Source: Planctomycetota bacterium | Lineage (GTDB): Bacteria; Planctomycetota; Phycisphaerae; UBA1845; Fen-1342 | Assembly: GCA_030616465.1 (NCBI GenBank) | Contig: JAUWXH010000050.1 | Span: forward strand, 1-8,742 | DNA length: 8,742 bases | Reading direction: 5' to 3' | Part shown: piece by piece, positions 7,273 to 8,742 of the stretch | How positions within the stretch are numbered: position 1 is the stretch's first letter | Layout: every line of letters starts with the position of its first letter | Notes under the pieces: model-generated | Seen by the model: the letters and a program-made list of their open reading frames with translations, nothing else | What the model was told of the DNA's origin: nothing | Database searches by the model: none | Position numbers and translations under genes: made by a program

Positions 7273-8742
7273 CTAGGGGAACGGTCCTACATCTATCGGG
7301 TCCACCGGGCCGTCGTCACGACTCTGCGAGGGCTCATCGTCCGGCAGTTCGGACCACATGCCGAAGAGGATGAACGCTCTACCGAGGATCACGCCGTCGC
7401 CCGGAGCACCAATGCCGACATCCGACGAAGCGTCACCGTCCAGCGAGGCCCCGCCGGACACCGAGGCCCCCAATAAGCTTCCCGGCTGCTCGCCGACCAA
7501 TTGAAGCCCGGCGAAGTCGCAAGTCCCGATCGTCGTGAGCGAAACGCGGCCCGGAAGCGCCTGGCCGCCGTAGATCAGGAACGCGGCCCCGCGCTGCGAC
7601 TCGGTCCCCGGCGCGCCAACCAGAACGTCATCAGCCCCGTCGTAGTCGAAGTCGCCGGCGGTGGACAAGCTCCAGCCTGACAGGTCGCCCCAGGCAACGC
7701 CGTCAAAGACGACCCCGGGGATGCTGCTGCCCACGTCGCCGAGGTACTTCTCACCCTCCTCCTCGGGCAACGCCTCGATGCTATAGATCAGGTAGACGCG
7801 ACCGCGGCCGAGGTCGTAACCCGGTGCTCCGATCAGCAGATCGGTATTGCCGTCGCCATCGAAGTCACCGCTTGCCAGCGCTGCGCCCGCCAAGTCACCT
7901 TCGTTCTCCCCGACGAACACGTGGCCGCGCACCCCCTCGGCGGCGCCGACCTCGTCCAGGTAGAAGTTCCCGCTGCCATCGCAGTCGTCCGACAGCAGCA
8001 CGGGGCCGCGAACCACGTAAACGACACCCGTGGCGAAGTCCCCGCCCGCTGAAGCGCTCGGAGCACCGATGACGAACCCATCGGCCTGGTCGCCGAAGCC
8101 GGGCACGCCGCGTACGGCATATCCGGCCATCCCGTCGGCTGATACGCCAATCGCGAATGCTCCGCGCAGCTTGCAGCCGATGTCATAGAATGAATTGAAT
8201 ACTGGCAATTGGCCGCCGGCGATGAGCGCGACGACCCCGGCGCCGACTTGCGGATGCAGACCGTCGGACCAGTCGTATTGGGCTGCGGCGACCGCGTAGT
8301 CGGCCACGCCATCGCCATCGACGTCGCCTAGCGCTGCCACGTCGAGCCCGAACTCGCCGGCTTGGTCGTCAGCGCCGGTGATCGTGCCGCCCTGCGGGTA
8401 CTTCAGTTGGTCGAGGAAGAGCTCGTCGATGTCGTCAACTTCGGTACCATTCAGCACGTAGGCCCGACCGATGGGATCCCAGGGCGGTTCCCAACTGAAG
8501 TGCGGCGCGCCGATAAGGATGTCTCCCTCAGGATCATCATCGATCGGCGGGAGGAACGCGACGCGCATCCCCGCACCGGTCTCGGTGGCCTCGCCGACGA
8601 TCCGCAGCGTGAGGTCACTGGTATTCAACTCGGGGGGCCAAGCCCCGCTTTCGTGGTAGTAAACTTCTCCCACAACGTCTTGCTGCTCGCCCGACTCCCA
8701 CGCGAGCGGGTCAGACACCAGCAGGTCGGCCTGCCCGTCGCC
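7273..8742 (-). CDS. FG-GAP (integrin alpha-like) beta-propeller protein, 5' end outside window
   Basis: The frame is open through the right edge, so the signal peptide and start are missing; 489 residues are visible. The first visible residues, GDGQADLLVSDP, already belong to a repeat, so the in-frame GTG at 8718 is not a start. FG-GAP units end in IGAP-like motifs at about residues 9, 77, 151, 225, 304, 375 and 444, spaced 68-79 residues, as in blades of an integrin-type propeller. Calcium-binding loops are clear in GDVDGDGVAD (139-148), GDFDGDGNTD (292-301) and GDFDYDGADD (363-372), and degenerate in the others. A cysteine-containing DDCDGSG loop lies near 252-258. The protein is very acidic and ends in an Asp/Pro-rich tail with no PEP-CTERM, lipid or membrane anchor. 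It is probably secreted or surface-exposed, with adhesive or structural function by family analogy. The DAHP synthase start lies 101 bp downstream. Confidence 0.9.
   Translation of the reverse strand, partial: GDGQADLLVSDPLAWESGEQQDVVGEVYYHESGAWPPELNTSDLTLRIVGEATETGAGMRVAFLPPIDDDPEGDILIGAPHFSWEPPWDPIGRAYVLNGTEVDDIDELFLDQLKYPQGGTITGADDQAGEFGLDVAALGDVDGDGVADYAVAAAQYDWSDGLHPQVGAGVVALIAGGQLPVFNSFYDIGCKLRGAFAIGVSADGMAGYAVRGVPGFGDQADGFVIGAPSASAGGDFATGVVYVVRGPVLLSDDCDGSGNFYLDEVGAAEGVRGHVFVGENEGDLAGAALASGDFDGDGNTDLLIGAPGYDLGRGRVYLIYSIEALPEEEGEKYLGDVGSSIPGVVFDGVAWGDLSGWSLSTAGDFDYDGADDVLVGAPGTESQRGAAFLIYGGQALPGRVSLTTIGTCDFAGLQLVGEQPGSLLGASVSGGASLDGDASSDVGIGAPGDGVILGRAFILFGMWSELPDDEPSQSRDDGPVDPIDVGPFP

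Overview
The window is high-G+C DNA carrying seven clear protein genes and one doubtful fragment at the left edge. No RNA gene, insertion sequence, prophage or CRISPR array was seen. Several traits suggest a Planctomycetota bacterium: two exported proteins with PEP-CTERM tails ending in Arg-Arg-Arg, a large secreted FG-GAP repeat protein, a GGQ protein resembling a release factor, and a GC-rich palindromic intergenic element. This is inference from gene content; there is no rRNA or marker gene to settle it.

Layout. From the right end leftward on the minus strand lie a 5'-truncated FG-GAP beta-propeller protein (7273-8742) and a type I-beta DAHP synthase (6158-7171), the entry enzyme of aromatic amino acid synthesis. 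The plus strand carries a GGQ peptide-release-factor-like protein (3563-4111) and an NhaC-family Na+/H+ antiporter (4174-6066). The antiporter converges on the DAHP synthase gene across a 92-bp gap filled mostly by a two-hairpin palindromic element (6068-6119). The left part is a minus-strand series: two paralogous PEP-CTERM proteins (2605-3189 and 1609-2184) and a NifS/IscS cysteine desulfurase (222-1376). Beyond these, a possible membrane-protein N-terminus runs off the left edge.

The genes do not form one pathway. They are housekeeping functions (sulfur transfer, aromatic synthesis, ion homeostasis, ribosome rescue or release) mixed with exported surface proteins. The least explained parts are the PEP-CTERM pair, which shares a core I do not recognise, and the non-coding DNA around it. 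That DNA includes three perfect hairpins within 85 bp after the first paralog's stop codon. I did not find convincing evidence of a new multi-gene system. The findings are second-look items with modest scores.
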